A DNA stretch of 64,000 nt from Lojkania enalia (GCA_010094045.1 ML986583.1:400579-464578); one strand, 5' to 3'. Counted from the stretch's first letter, positions 32,883 through 43,200 are shown. Numbers and translations: made by a program. Notes: generated by a model not told the origin, from the letters alone.

Positions 32883-33464
32883 ATGCTGTTCCCAACTCTC
32901 CCTTTTATCACCTGCCTCTTTATGAGCGCACTCGCGCACCCTCTTCAAGAGCACAACAGTATCCGGCAGACAGCAAGCTTCTCTCCTGATGAGATGGCCA
33001 ACTCACTTAACCGCTGGAAATCACATGTCACTATGCTCAACACCTTCATCGACACCACCGACTTTGCCACTCTAATCTTCATGGAATCCTCTGCCCGCTC
33101 CGCCGCCGGCCGCGAGCTTCTGGAACGCGACATAGAAGAGACAAGCCTCGGTCTCTCAGCTGAAGCCTCTGCTGTCTTCTCCGGCGTCCTGCAAAAGGAG
33201 CTCAATCAGGGCGCAATGAAGAACCTTGTATCCGCCATTGTCACTGCCGCGTTGTCGAACCAGCAAGAGGCCGTGGATGACGTGAAGAGCGACTTGAGGA
33301 ACGCAAGGTGCTGTAGGATTCTACCTGCATTGGATATTGTGTGGTCTGCTGTTGCGGCGAATGAAGGGATTTCTGACCGCGTGGCTTTGAGGGCTCCCAG
33401 GCCGAAGATTTGCGAGGAACTTGGGTGCTCCGACCCATTGAAGGAGCGATGTGGGTTATGTTAG
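32883..33464 (+). CDS. Small secreted cysteine-containing protein (effector-like)
   Basis: Intact single-exon ORF of 193 residues. Residues 1-18 form a signal peptide (LPFITCLFMSALA then HP). The mature protein has a helical, charged middle (KSHVTMLNTFIDTTDFATL, SAEASAVFSGVLQKEL) and six cysteines confined to the C-terminal third: a CC pair, then four in KICEELGCSDPLKERCGLC. This could give three disulfides. Codon use is richer in G and C at third positions than the surroundings, as in an expressed gene. Size, secretion signal and cysteine content fit the loose class of fungal small secreted proteins, but no family is recognised and a role in host interaction is only a guess. A transposon fragment starts about 200 bp downstream. 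Confidence 0.78.
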   Translation: MLFPTLPFITCLFMSALAHPLQEHNSIRQTASFSPDEMANSLNRWKSHVTMLNTFIDTTDFATLIFMESSARSAAGRELLERDIEETSLGLSAEASAVFSGVLQKELNQGAMKNLVSAIVTAALSNQQEAVDDVKSDLRNARCCRILPALDIVWSAVAANEGISDRVALRAPRPKICEELGCSDPLKERCGLC

Positions 33465-33673
33465 ACAGGCGAATGGGCGCGGTTGGTAAGCTTGCTGAAA
33501 ATTTTGCTAGTAACTTAGTAATGTGCGTGCGGGAGAGATTCGATAGAACGCACAAATAATCGATGGTAACCTTCAGGGTATCTAGAAGTCAAATTCAGAA
33601 TTATTCGGGATAAGCTTTTAAGAGGCCATCTATACTCTATGGCGATACCTTTTTATCCCGGTAGCTAATAGCT

Positions 33674-34310
33674 AACGCAGTTTATAAGCGAGCGCCCACC
33701 CGATCCAAACTTCAGACGGGTATAACACGGTAATAATCAACACCGCGCGTAGATGCTACAGAAAGCGGTAGTCTATTATATTATTTGGTACCTATGATAT
33801 CGATTTCGCACGTACGAGAATTATGCCCAGGCTGTTTACAGCGCCTACAGCACCGTTGAAGCTGGCCAGCTGCTTTCAGCCGAGCCCTTGAATCACGCAT
33901 TTCCTCCCCAAGCTGCCTCGCAACGTTATTTTGAGCGATAATATCTTCGCCCTTAGCCTTCATTATGGTTCCTCGCCTCTGGGTTAGCTTTATTTTTCGC
34001 TATCTCCCGCTTTATTGCTACCGCATTCGCCTTTTCAAGGCTCTCAATTCAATCGCGCATTAGCGCGACTGAATGCGCCATTATCTCAGCGCCTTTCTTA
34101 AGCTAATCAACTGCTATAAGGACGTAGGCGATGAGCCTTGGTGCCGCTGAATCCTACTACTAATCATTACTGATTGAGTTTCTAGCTCACGCGCGTTACT
34201 AGGTGTTTTAGCTTCCCAGGTGGTGGTGGATATCGCGCCTGGACTAAAGGGGCTAGTGTCCGTTCCTGAATCTGCTCTATACGGACGTGGGAGGACGCGC
34301 GACAGACTAA
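33674..34310 (-). mobile_element. 3' fragment of a Fot1-like transposon
   Basis: The left edge near 33674 has the same terminal inverted repeat (CGCAGTTTATAAGCGAGCGCCCACCC) as the element at 3274-4361. The minus strand encodes only the transposase C terminus: SPGAISTTTWEAKTPSNARE, RIQRHQGSSPTSL, then at 33781-33963 the DIIAQNNVARQLGEEM block and a zinc-knuckle-like CCRRCKQPGHNSRTC. The helix-turn-helix and DDE parts are absent, so it is a truncated copy. It is less RIP-altered than the copies in the left arm. Confidence 0.8.
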
Positions 34311-34956
34311 CGCGACACTTCACTTTCATTGTTGACATGATGAAGTAATGCCAATCCGAGCGACGACTGCATTGCCAATTCATTCCTTGATCGCTTCGGA
34401 AGCCGTGCCATTATCGGCACTACTAAAGATAAGTGACAGCTAGGCTTGAACCCGGCTGCAGCCTGATACCCCATGGCGCTGCTTGGCCTTGGTCCTCCTC
34501 CCTCAGCAGCCTCTAGTCTTTCCTTCAGCCTACGAAGTACGGTAATGAATGCATAGCATGCTGACAGGAACGAAATAGCCGAGCCGAGTCGAGAGGAACA
34601 CAACCTATAGGGAGATGGGCTGAAATGCATCCCTCCAGGCAGGCGTCCGGAATTGGACATCAGATAAAGAGGCGCTGCGCCCATAGCTCTGAACCGGCGT
34701 TGCGAGTCGTCTGATAAGAGGCTCAACATATTACAGAGCGGCCTGGACGTCCCTGATTGGAAACACGCAATATTATATTCCTCTTTGAGACGTCTCTGCA
34801 GTATCCACAGCATAGATGGCGTGAGGAGCTCTCGAGCGGCATCTTCCTAGTATGCTAGCCTTTCCTAGGCTTCATATACCACAGGAATTCACTGACCAGA
34901 TTTCAGCCTTTCTTGTCCTGAGATTTTCAAGTCTGTCCTGCCGCAATATCTTCAAC
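34311..34956. promoter_or_regulatory. Upstream region of the VWA/alpha-kinase gene
   Basis: Fairly GC-rich, with a long minus-strand ORF (34307-34813) that resembles no protein and overlaps the transposon edge. I treat the region as promoter and 5' leader of the kinase gene. No specific motif was identified. Confidence 0.3.
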
Positions 34957-37815
34957 ATGGCCTCGCCTTCCCCGCAGTGCCTACCCACAGCTTCTATTTC
35001 CCGCTCCCGTACTTCGGGGGATGACATTCAATCCATGGCAGACGCCATGCTGCGTTCTTCGATATCTAGTACTTCCTCGCCTGCCTCGTCCGCCTCCGTA
35101 TCTCGTACTCGCATCTCGCGAGGTAATATTTCCACGGCCGACGCAATGCTACGCTCCCCGCTCTCCGGTAACCTCTTATCCACCTCTTCCGTATCTCCTT
35201 CAAGAACCTCCCGGGAAGGTATACAGTCAACGGCCGATGCGATGCTACATACCTCGCTCCCCAGCACAAACCCGTTCTCTTCCACGGGGCGTCTTACTAA
35301 ACGACCTCCACATACCGGCGGGGAATCAACATTATCCATCCCAAGTGCAGAACGCGTCCCTGTCTCATTGTCGGGCACAACTCGTCAAGAGCGCTCTAGG
35401 CATAACGCGTCGATAGCTTCCTCAGACTTGCACCTACCTAGGTGCTCGTCATCTTCCTCCACAATACTTTCAGCATCTTCGCGAACTCGCGAGAGGCTTC
35501 GCCAGCTCGAATTAGAGCGAGATGAGCTATCTCGAGCTCTAAAGAAAGAACATGAGAATGCATCTGAAATGCAACTCCTTGCGGAAAAGGAACGCGCCCT
35601 TGCCGAGCGGCTCAAACGCGAGGGTAGTGCAACTGCTATGGGCATGTCTGTTACCGATGCTAAACACCGAGTTCGCCAGCTTAAACGCGATGCTCGTGCG
35701 GCAGGGGCCGAATCGCGGCATTCTTCGGCAGGGATGTTCAAAGCTGTCTGCTCAACCGATTTGCTATTTCTCATCGACACAACTGGGTCCATGCAAGGGC
35801 ACATTGACGCCGCCAAGAAGCAAGTATTGAGCATCGTCGATGACATCAAAGAGGAGTTTCTGAACGAAGCCGAAGTGCGCATTGCCGTTGTGGGATACAA
35901 AGACCATGCAGACACTCCTAATATTCAATTCCTGGACTTTACGCCGCTTGCGGACCAGGTTCGCTCTTTTATTGGCAGGTTGACCGCCGATGGTGGAGGA
36001 GATGGGCCTGAAGATGTTCTCGGTGGCATTAGACAAGCACTCAATGCAACTTGGCAGCAGCAGACACGATGCATCATCCATATCGCTGACGCGCCGCCCC
36101 ATGGCCGCACTCTAAATGAATACAGCGATTACGGCGATGACTACCCTGAGCCAGGGAGCGAGCCTCATGGTCTCACCTATGAACCACTGCTCAAACAGAT
36201 GACTACACTTAACATCAACTACGCGCTACTCCGAATCAACAGCGATACGGATCTCATGGCATATTCCTTCCTCAAAGTATACCAAACCACTTCCGCGGAC
36301 TGCAAATTGCATGCATCCAACCGATACTATAGTCAATCCCTCATAAAGTCAACACTCACACTCGCTGCCACTCGAGGCGGGGGCTATTCGCGACAGAGCA
36401 CCAGCACTAAAGCTGGCCTCTTATTTGAGGAGACCCAGCTCGGTACAAGTTTTAGTGCTCTGCGAAGTCTAGTTGTGAAAATTGTTACCGCTTCGGCCTC
36501 TCGGACTGCTTTGCGGGTAAGCATGCTGCGATCGGATAGGGCTTTTAGCAGTAAGAAATATACTAAAGACCTCACTGCTATTAAAGAGGATGAAGAATAT
36601 ACACCTGGTGATCGCTTAGAGACATCTCCGCCGAAGTGGGACAAGCCCGATTGGCTGAACGAAACGCTGATAGTGGAAGGCTTCTCCCCTGATGTCGTGG
36701 TCCATCACGCCAGCACGCTCAATGATATGATGGCAAGCGATGATAACATTAAAATGAGTGTTACTGAACTTACCATCAGAAAGCGGTCGCTGCCTTTCGC
36801 ACAAGGCTCACAGCGCGTGGCATCTTACGCTCGCACGGCAAACTCCAGCAATCGCTTCGTCGTCAAATCTTTCAAGCGCGGTGGAAAGCGGCTAGCACAC
36901 TTGGCTGAAGACATGCGATGCCAAGCTTTGTGCAAAGCATTTGCTCTAGAATTTAATACCTTCTCAGGTGAAGAACATCCGATTGACTTCATCGTGACTA
37001 CATGCTTAAAAGGACGGTCAGGGACAGGATCAGCCTCGGGAGATGATTGCCTGTCCCTCGAGCCTTTCATAGAGGGCACGTACATCAAATACAATAACAA
37101 CAGCGGCTACGTCAACAACGATAATCCCGAAGACCGATTCAATCAAGCGGCTCAGGCCTTCTCCCATTTCACCTTCGAACGCTCGCAGGGATACTTCCTG
37201 GTTGCTGATTTGCAGGGAGTGGGCTATGTACTTACGGACCCAGCAATCCATACGCTTGACCGGAAGCGCTTTATGCTAGCAGATACCAATCTTGGCGAAG
37301 AAGGTTTCAAGTTCTTCTTCGCCACGCACCAATGCAATGATATCTGCCGCAAACTAGGGCTCATGACTAACAAGTCTATGGTCATTTCGGGCAGATACGA
37401 ATTCAGAAAGTCCTGGCCGCCGATCAACAACACTGTTTGTTGCTCGAATCAGCTCTGCGGCAAGATCGTTCGTGTGGCCAGCGCTAAACGATCGGATAAG
37501 TATCCTGGATGCAACTGGTGTGATTCGTGCTGGCCGCAGTTACACAGGTTTTCAACGAAGCTGCTTTGCATTGCCCCGGGACCTCACCACGAGTTTGAAG
37601 TCTCGAAGTTTTTCTACGAGTCACAAGGTCGAAGGACGCCGCGCACATGTCCCGATCATCGCAAGGCCAGTGAGACGGGTGCAAGAGTCGCAGCTGTAAG
37701 TACAAGTCTTTGGGACAAATTTAAGAGCGCATCCAAGATGAATAGTCATACGAGGACGAGGTTGAGCAGGAAGTTGAGTAATCTGGAGAGCAGTATTACA
37801 CCGTTTAGGAATTAA
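34957..37815 (+). CDS. VWA-domain alpha-kinase (VwkA-like)
   Basis: Intact single-exon ORF. The frame is open from 34852, but the Met at 34957 (MASPSPQ) begins the Ser-rich region and is the likelier start, giving 952 residues. The N terminus has three imperfect repeats built on a (M/T)ADAML core, then a coiled coil (about 185-250). A von Willebrand A domain follows (about 268-470) with MIDAS motif DTTGS at 274. The alpha-kinase domain (about 620-805) has a candidate ATP-binding Lys637 (RFVVKSF), Glu702 in EPFIEG, DLQGV at 751, LTDPAIH, and the zinc-binding HQCNDIC (His791, Cys793, Cys797). A C-terminal cysteine cluster (CCSNQLC, CNWCDSCW) may bind a second zinc. Alpha-kinases phosphorylate Ser/Thr in helical contexts; VWA-linked members act at the vacuole in Dictyostelium. 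Fungal targets are unknown. Confidence 0.92.
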   Translation: MASPSPQCLPTASISRSRTSGDDIQSMADAMLRSSISSTSSPASSASVSRTRISRGNISTADAMLRSPLSGNLLSTSSVSPSRTSREGIQSTADAMLHTSLPSTNPFSSTGRLTKRPPHTGGESTLSIPSAERVPVSLSGTTRQERSRHNASIASSDLHLPRCSSSSSTILSASSRTRERLRQLELERDELSRALKKEHENASEMQLLAEKERALAERLKREGSATAMGMSVTDAKHRVRQLKRDARAAGAESRHSSAGMFKAVCSTDLLFLIDTTGSMQGHIDAAKKQVLSIVDDIKEEFLNEAEVRIAVVGYKDHADTPNIQFLDFTPLADQVRSFIGRLTADGGGDGPEDVLGGIRQALNATWQQQTRCIIHIADAPPHGRTLNEYSDYGDDYPEPGSEPHGLTYEPLLKQMTTLNINYALLRINSDTDLMAYSFLKVYQTTSADCKLHASNRYYSQSLIKSTLTLAATRGGGYSRQSTSTKAGLLFEETQLGTSFSALRSLVVKIVTASASRTALRVSMLRSDRAFSSKKYTKDLTAIKEDEEYTPGDRLETSPPKWDKPDWLNETLIVEGFSPDVVVHHASTLNDMMASDDNIKMSVTELTIRKRSLPFAQGSQRVASYARTANSSNRFVVKSFKRGGKRLAHLAEDMRCQALCKAFALEFNTFSGEEHPIDFIVTTCLKGRSGTGSASGDDCLSLEPFIEGTYIKYNNNSGYVNNDNPEDRFNQAAQAFSHFTFERSQGYFLVADLQGVGYVLTDPAIHTLDRKRFMLADTNLGEEGFKFFFATHQCNDICRKLGLMTNKSMVISGRYEFRKSWPPINNTVCCSNQLCGKIVRVASAKRSDKYPGCNWCDSCWPQLHRFSTKLLCIAPGPHHEFEVSKFFYESQGRRTPRTCPDHRKASETGARVAAVSTSLWDKFKSASKMNSHTRTRLSRKLSNLESSITPFRN

Positions 37816-38599
37816 GATGTAATTCTTACGTGTCTTGCTGCTCTTGATCTGCTTGTCGGTGAGCAGATTGTAGGCTATCTAGATAGCACACATCATTAGC
37901 ATAGAATAGTGAATATAGGTCTGAGTGGATGCCTATAATTTATTTCTATGCTTTTAAGTTCGATTACAGCTCTCACACTATAGACTAGAATTCTTATTTA
38001 CGTTATCGAAGCTAAGCACTTGTTGTCAAGTGAAAAATGTCTGCCAATGGGAATACATTTTAAGTATATATTTGAAATACATATCAGTCTCTATGTGTTA
38101 AGACTATTCGCTTATTATCAAGCTGGAGAAATTATTCTGTTATATTATATGACTACTCTAGAACTGATGTCGAAAATAAGCTTGAAGACCAGGACGTTCA
38201 TTTACGATAACGTATATCTAATTAGTCTAATTCTCGGGCATAGATTCTAAGATATCTCTCACCCTGAAACCAGGTTACTGTCGTTCTGAGACATTGGTAC
38301 CTCTTAAAAGCGTTTGATTCCCAACATTTTCAATGCTCGACGGATTTTTGGAGCAGATAAACAGCCACTCTTGCATCTTATTCTCCTCAATTTCCATTCA
38401 ACTTCTTGGAGATCTTTTTATAGATTTCTATTTTTCTCATCTAGGTTCCTGGCCCTGAGATTGCAGTTGCTTTGCTTTTTGCCAGTCGCACATCCCTAGT
38501 CGGCATTCCGTGCTTCTATCGTACAGGTCTGGCGTCCAAGATTTCCAAGAGCTATCCTATTCTCTACGAAATTGGCATTTCTAGCATTACAAAGTCGAG
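37816..38599. other. Intergenic, nothing recognised
   Basis: AT-rich but not RIP-saturated. An ORF at 38020-38250 has no coding character. No repeats were found. Confidence 0.35.
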
Positions 38600-39360
38600 C
38601 GGTGGTTGGGGGTTTGATTGGACCATGAGCTGTATCAGCTGTCGCAAACCACGTCAAGATCTGCTTTTACGGATCCCACAGATTGAAACTCCTCTTCGTC
38701 AACATAATCATCATATCTTTTATCGCTGTTGCATTCACCCCCTACCTTACGACTCTACATCTTGACTTTCGCCCATCGCGCGCTCCGCTTATCACCTTGA
38801 AACCACACTTCGAGATCCGCTTTCTACGTGTTTTTCTCGTCGTCGCTGCGCCATGTATCGTACGTGCTATGCACAGCATCGTTCTCTGCGTTCAATATCG
38901 TGCACTCGAGATCCGTTTGCTGTATTCCCCACATTCCGCCCTGCGTTAGGCTTGCCTCGGCCCAACGCTTCAACGGTTTAGGGTCCTCGCAAACAATGTT
39001 CCACTAGCCGTTCCCACCGCCCCACGCTTCTGAATTGAAGCAATCATCAATATCTCTCTCACAGTCGAAGTTGAAGCCGTAGGTAGGATCGGTGAGACCC
39101 TGGGGGAAACTCTCGTAAGCGGTCTAGAGTTCTTGGAACTGGAAGGTTGCTTCGGTGCGCTATGAGGGATGTGAGCGATCAGGGTGAAATTCGAGAGTGA
39201 GGTACTTGAAGGCAGTGCATATGTCTTGCTCCTTGGTGGCCGGTGCAATGCAGAGGAGGTGTATGGGAATGTGTAGTTGGTTCTCACTAAGGGTGGTGTT
39301 TTGGTCGTTATTAAGAGTATGCAATTTGACTTTGTTGGATGAAGCGGATGTGATATTGAA
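38600..39360 (-). pseudogene. Decayed J-domain (DnaJ-like) gene
   Basis: Minus-strand frames read TKEQDICTAFKYLTLEFHPDRS at about 39235-39170, including the HPD tripeptide (39178-39186) that stimulates Hsp70 ATPase. These are followed after an in-frame stop by TFQFQEL, then a Gly/Asp-rich segment DPTYGFNFDCERDIDDCFNS and GGGNG with a stop where WW might be expected. Further down come RWAEASLTQGGMWG and TYDTWRRDEKN. The J-domain helices II and III are recognisable. Stop codons and frame changes throughout rule out function. The downstream part does not match a standard DnaJ and may be a lineage-specific tail. Confidence 0.6.
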
Positions 39361-39780
39361 GTTAGGTGACGTAATTAGGAAGATATTTTACATAGGGGGT
39401 TTGTGTTTGTGGTTGGGGATGCTGTCATTCTCAATGCGGTCCCGAAGTTGAGATTGTGGGTGAAAATGATATATTGTTAGGTCAGCGTGGGACCTCTGTA
39501 AAACCTGAACACGCTGTATTTCAAATAGATATCAAAAAGGCGTGCCTAGTAAGTTCTAAAAAGTTTAGTGAATAATGCAAGAGTCAAAGTTAATGTTCCA
39601 TTACCAGCAGAGTTCTACTCTTCGAAATTCTTCTACTCTACTCCATTGCAAGTAGTATTCTTATCAAGCTTCATTATTACTACTGGTAATTGATATTGCC
39701 TACTGAACTAGCGGTCGTACGCTGATATGCTATCTAATACCGCATCACGTAACTCTCTACATTTTCCATCAAAGCAAACA
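39361..39780. other. Intergenic, nothing recognised
   Basis: This separates the decayed J-domain gene from the 3' end of the DUF8021-like gene. No feature was seen. Confidence 0.3.
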
Positions 39781-40590
39781 TCATCGTCCGCAATTATACG
39801 CAGTACAGACAGTATTTTCATGGATATAACGAATCTTTCCTCCCTCGATCCTAAAGAAGTTGGTGCTAGGTGTGCCTTCAGGTTTTGTTGTATCGATAAA
39901 AGGAAAGTCATTGAATATGGCGAGCCCACCCAACTCCGGGTCGATGACATAGCGGCGATTTGTGATCGTAAAGTTGATTGGAAATACAGGCATCGTACAC
40001 GAGTTCGTTGTTAGATTCCTTTCCCCTGTGTATATGCCGCCCTCCAGTCGGGCGCATGGTGTACCATACGGGACTTTCACACTGCCATTCGTCCAGCTAT
40101 CAAGATAGGCATCTCCAGCTGCTTTAATGACGGAGCGGCTATCTCGCTTATTCTCTGGAATAGGATCCCAGTTCTCCCGTTTTGTCCAAGAGAGAAAAGA
40201 TGTCGCATTGAATATCCAGTCCCCATCGTCTGAGATTGCCGACTCGATCTTCGAGATTTTACCCTCGGTCAAAAGCATCCTTGTGCTGATGACGTATGGA
40301 TGATCATTGGTGGCTGCAGTTACCTCGGTGTATGTCGCACACTGGGTCGTATCGTAAAGACTGCGATTGAAGTCGATGGTTACGGGCTCGACCAAGATGC
40401 CCATTGCAATATCCTTTAGCGTATCATTCTCGAAATAGCTGATACTATCGGCTAAGGGAAGTAAATTTGGTTGTCCGGCGACTTGTGCTTTAATGTATGC
40501 ATCCGTGATTTCTTGGAGCTCTGTTCGACTGCACAACGCTGAGGCTTGAGTAGCGAGCCCTATGAACAATGATAAAACCGAAAGCTGCAT
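39781..40590 (-). CDS. Secreted DUF8021-like protein
   Basis: Intact single-exon ORF of 269 residues with a signal peptide (about 1-18, LSLFIGLATQASA). The mature sequence follows the pattern of the fungal DUF8021 family: YIKAQVAGQ, SISYFENDT, DFNRSLYDTTQCATYTEV, YVISTRMLL, ISDDGDWIFNA, AYLDSW, VPYGTPCARLEGGIYTG, RRYVIDPELGGLAIFNDF and a terminal RIEGGKIRYIHENTVC. Several Asn-X-Ser/Thr sites suggest N-glycosylation. The family belongs to the SnoaL/NTF2-like group by fold in some descriptions, but no activity is established. It probably acts outside the cell. The neighbours give no clue to its pathway. Confidence 0.85.
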   Translation of the reverse strand: MQLSVLSLFIGLATQASALCSRTELQEITDAYIKAQVAGQPNLLPLADSISYFENDTLKDIAMGILVEPVTIDFNRSLYDTTQCATYTEVTAATNDHPYVISTRMLLTEGKISKIESAISDDGDWIFNATSFLSWTKRENWDPIPENKRDSRSVIKAAGDAYLDSWTNGSVKVPYGTPCARLEGGIYTGERNLTTNSCTMPVFPINFTITNRRYVIDPELGGLAIFNDFPFIDTTKPEGTPSTNFFRIEGGKIRYIHENTVCTAYNCGR

Positions 40591-41899
40591 AGTTTATATA
40601 TTCAAGTTGTTGGTTGGATTCTTGCATTGCTGGACCAGAGTTGGGCATCGAGGTCGCACCTTTATTCTGTCGAGAGAGGAGGCACAGCGAAGACATGTGG
40701 GGCTCTTTAATCTTACCCATGTAGGGCTCATTTTGATCTATAAACCCGCTTTATTGTTTCAAAGCCTTCTGGACAGACATAGCTCTACCGAGAATTTAGC
40801 CGCGGTGTGCTAATCTTGTAGAACGTGATTCGGCAGTTAATCACTCGGCGGTACCCGGGCCGCGGGGTCTACGAACACGAAATAAATCTTTGAAGATGTC
40901 AAAGAAGGTACCATTTCACACCAAAGTATGTTTCTATCTTCTATATGGCCATCTTGTGCTGAAAATGAGCCAACAAACGTACTAATGCTCCACGTCTGAT
41001 CTGCGTTTGATCCATATCCCTACTTTCAATCTGTAGCAGACCCCCAAGCTTTAAATTTGGGATACTACTAACTTTGTATCCTATTCTCAATTATAATGCT
41101 ATGGGTTGAATTTGGAATGCATTCGCAAAGAACCCAAATAAATTATCCGCGCCATGTCCAGGGCACACCAGTTCCAAGGTATAAATGGCTATGTAAAGCG
41201 CCCCAAGCCCTGGAGATTGATTTAAATTGTCCTCCGGTTTGCCCAGTTACCCTATTCTCAGTTTTACATATTCATAATAAGATATTCTAGTGATTTGCGG
41301 GCGCCGAAGTTTGCTGTCGAAGTGCGAAATGCCGGAAAATAGTCCAAAGTCCGAAGATCTATTCTAAACCGTGCTTGACTATATAAGAAAATCGAAGCAA
41401 TATCACCATATATTCCAAGATTATGTCCTAACCTTCCACATCTTTCCTCTCTAAAGTGTTATAGACTGGTGTTGTTCATCTTGGTCGACAATCTTCCATC
41501 CACACCGCTTATCTACGTAAATGATGTCGATTCCAGCATACTCAAGACTCTCCCACGCGTCATCTACCACCTTCTATACTTTTTAAAAGGCGAAATTCGA
41601 TTCGCATATTTATATTCACCCAAAACGGAGATCATGGGCAAGAAGCCGTTGCCATTTGTCCAACCACAAGGTAATACTCTTTAGATTTAGATAATCCTCC
41701 CTCCGTTCTAAAATGCACTACGCTCAACATCCTATTGCTTCTATCGTGTCAAAGAAACCCAACCTTTCTATAGGCGGCGGATGGCAACAACGCTCCAATT
41801 CCAGAGATCTGTCGTTAACCTTAAAGGTGTCCTGACGCCCCGTGAAAATGACATAGATTTGATAAGCCCTTCAAAGATAAAACTGGTTGGACAGAATTG
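40591..41899. other. Intergenic, nothing recognised
   Basis: Upstream region of the DUF8021-like gene and spacer. ORFs at 41096-41290 and 41469-41684 show no family resemblance. No repeat or RNA gene was found. Confidence 0.35.
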
Positions 41900-41946
41900 T
41901 AATATATCTATTCGCCAACTTCGCGCACACGAGTATCTATAGCTTC

Positions 41947-42095
41947 TGTCGCGTATCAGGCAGCATCAATTGCTGAGGCAAATATTGATGTATTGAAGGA
42001 GGGTAAGTGGCCTGCCTGGCCGGAGGCTAGCAGTGGCAAGACTATATAGGCCTGAAAACAAGCCAAATATAATAGGATAGTAGAAACACGTGACA
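41947..42095 (-). repeat. Solo LTR, family D, copy 4
   Basis: 149 bp; on the plus strand TGTCGCGTATC to ACACGTGACA, with a perfect 5-bp target-site duplication GCTTC (41942-41946 and 42096-42100). It is inserted in the F-box/LRR-like pseudogene. Confidence 0.88.
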
Positions 42096-42671
42096 GCTTC
42101 GACATTCAGTGTTTCGAGGCTTGTATGCTCCAGCAGTCTGGTGACATCTTCGTAACTGTCTAGGATATCCGTTACAAGGCTGTGATAGTAGGTGCTTAGA
42201 TGAATTGATAGATGCTTCAAAGCTTTGAGGTGCCGCGCTATAAGATCCTGAAAGATGCCTTGAATCCGACGCCGGCCACTGATGAAGCCTACGGTAAAGA
42301 GAAATTCAACCTCCACGGCCAAGTTTGTCAAAGCTTGATGACATCGCTACCCCCTGTTAGAAATAGGCTAGACTCGGTATATTCCCGATTCGTGCGGTGA
42401 AATCCATACTACCGGCTCTTCAACGTAGGGAAATTGATCAATGACCAAGGAAGAAGCGTATTTGCACTAACATTTTTGAGACTCGTAAGGTCTCCAATCT
42501 GTAGAGGGGTAAAATTCGGGATTGCAGCAAGTCTATCGAAGTAGTGGGTGAAATACATCGGTTTTCGAGGGCGATAATCCCCACCATGAGGATTGAATGA
42601 CTGTATTTTGAAGTGCTCCAGGGCATTACTACACTCTAGAATAGCTCCTACTGGAAATCTCTGTTCCTAAA

Positions 42672-42863
42672 TGTCATGGGGATTTTTGGCTAGTCTGCCG
42701 AGCTGTATCAGATATCGACGTACGATATCACGGTCGATATCACGCCGGATATCAGCTGATATACCCCTTTTTCATGTACATAAATATGGCCCGCTGGCCA
42801 TCTTCAATCAATCAGTTCAGCTCCTCATCTCCCTCCCTGAGACAAGATTCGCCTCTCACCACA
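42672..42863 (+). repeat. Solo LTR, family C, copy 3
   Basis: 192 bp from TGTCATGGGG to CTCACCACA, with a perfect 5-bp target-site duplication CTAAA (42667-42671 and 42864-42868). It is nearly identical to 21418-21621 apart from one missing 12-bp unit of the GATATC array, so both are young. Confidence 0.9.
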
Positions 42864-43200
42864 CTAAAAATATCGGGTCCCTCCAAAATGTGCCGCGAAG
42901 CCTTGGTCCCGAAGATTTCCCGCCATCAACGAGAAATCCTCACTTAAATCTTCTAGGTTTTCCCATCGCAAAATAGACATTCGCCTGATATTCCATAGCA
43001 GCTGCACACTGGTCAGAATGCCTGAAGCAGAAGTCGGCCACCACGATAGCAAGCTCACACACTTCTTTCGCGAGTTTAAGTTTCGGCAATGATATTCGGA
43101 TGAGGTTCGGGTAGCTGCTCTCTTGCTCGCCCAGTCGGAAAAATTTTCGTATCTCAGCCTGAACGACGTAATTGATAATGGTAAACTTCTTAGGCTACAG

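Larger units (their letters stand above)
41900..43200 (-). pseudogene. Decayed F-box/LRR-like gene carrying two solo LTRs
   Basis: Minus-strand coding-like segments lie in order: KFFRLGEQESSYPNLIRISL and ELAIVVADFCFRHSDQCAAA (about 43160-42960), then after the LTR at 42672-42863 SNALEHFKIQSFNPHGGDY and LPWSLINFPTLKS (about 42620-42430). Next come ARHLKALKHLSIHLSTYY and TRLLEHTSLETLNVEA (about 42260-42100), and after the LTR at 41947-42095 a few codons to a stop. The leucine-rich spacing (LKALKHLSIHL, PTLKSLEMDF-like) recalls the C-terminal part of fungal F-box proteins, but no F-box is visible, so the name is tentative. Frameshifts and both insertions break it. Confidence 0.5.

Noticed and set aside
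34307..34813. 168-codon minus-strand ORF upstream of the kinase gene
   Set aside because: Partly overlaps the transposon edge; no recognisable domain and low-complexity parts. Treated as promoter region.
35385..35915. 176-codon minus-strand ORF inside the kinase gene
   Set aside because: Antisense shadow of the Ser-rich and coiled-coil region.
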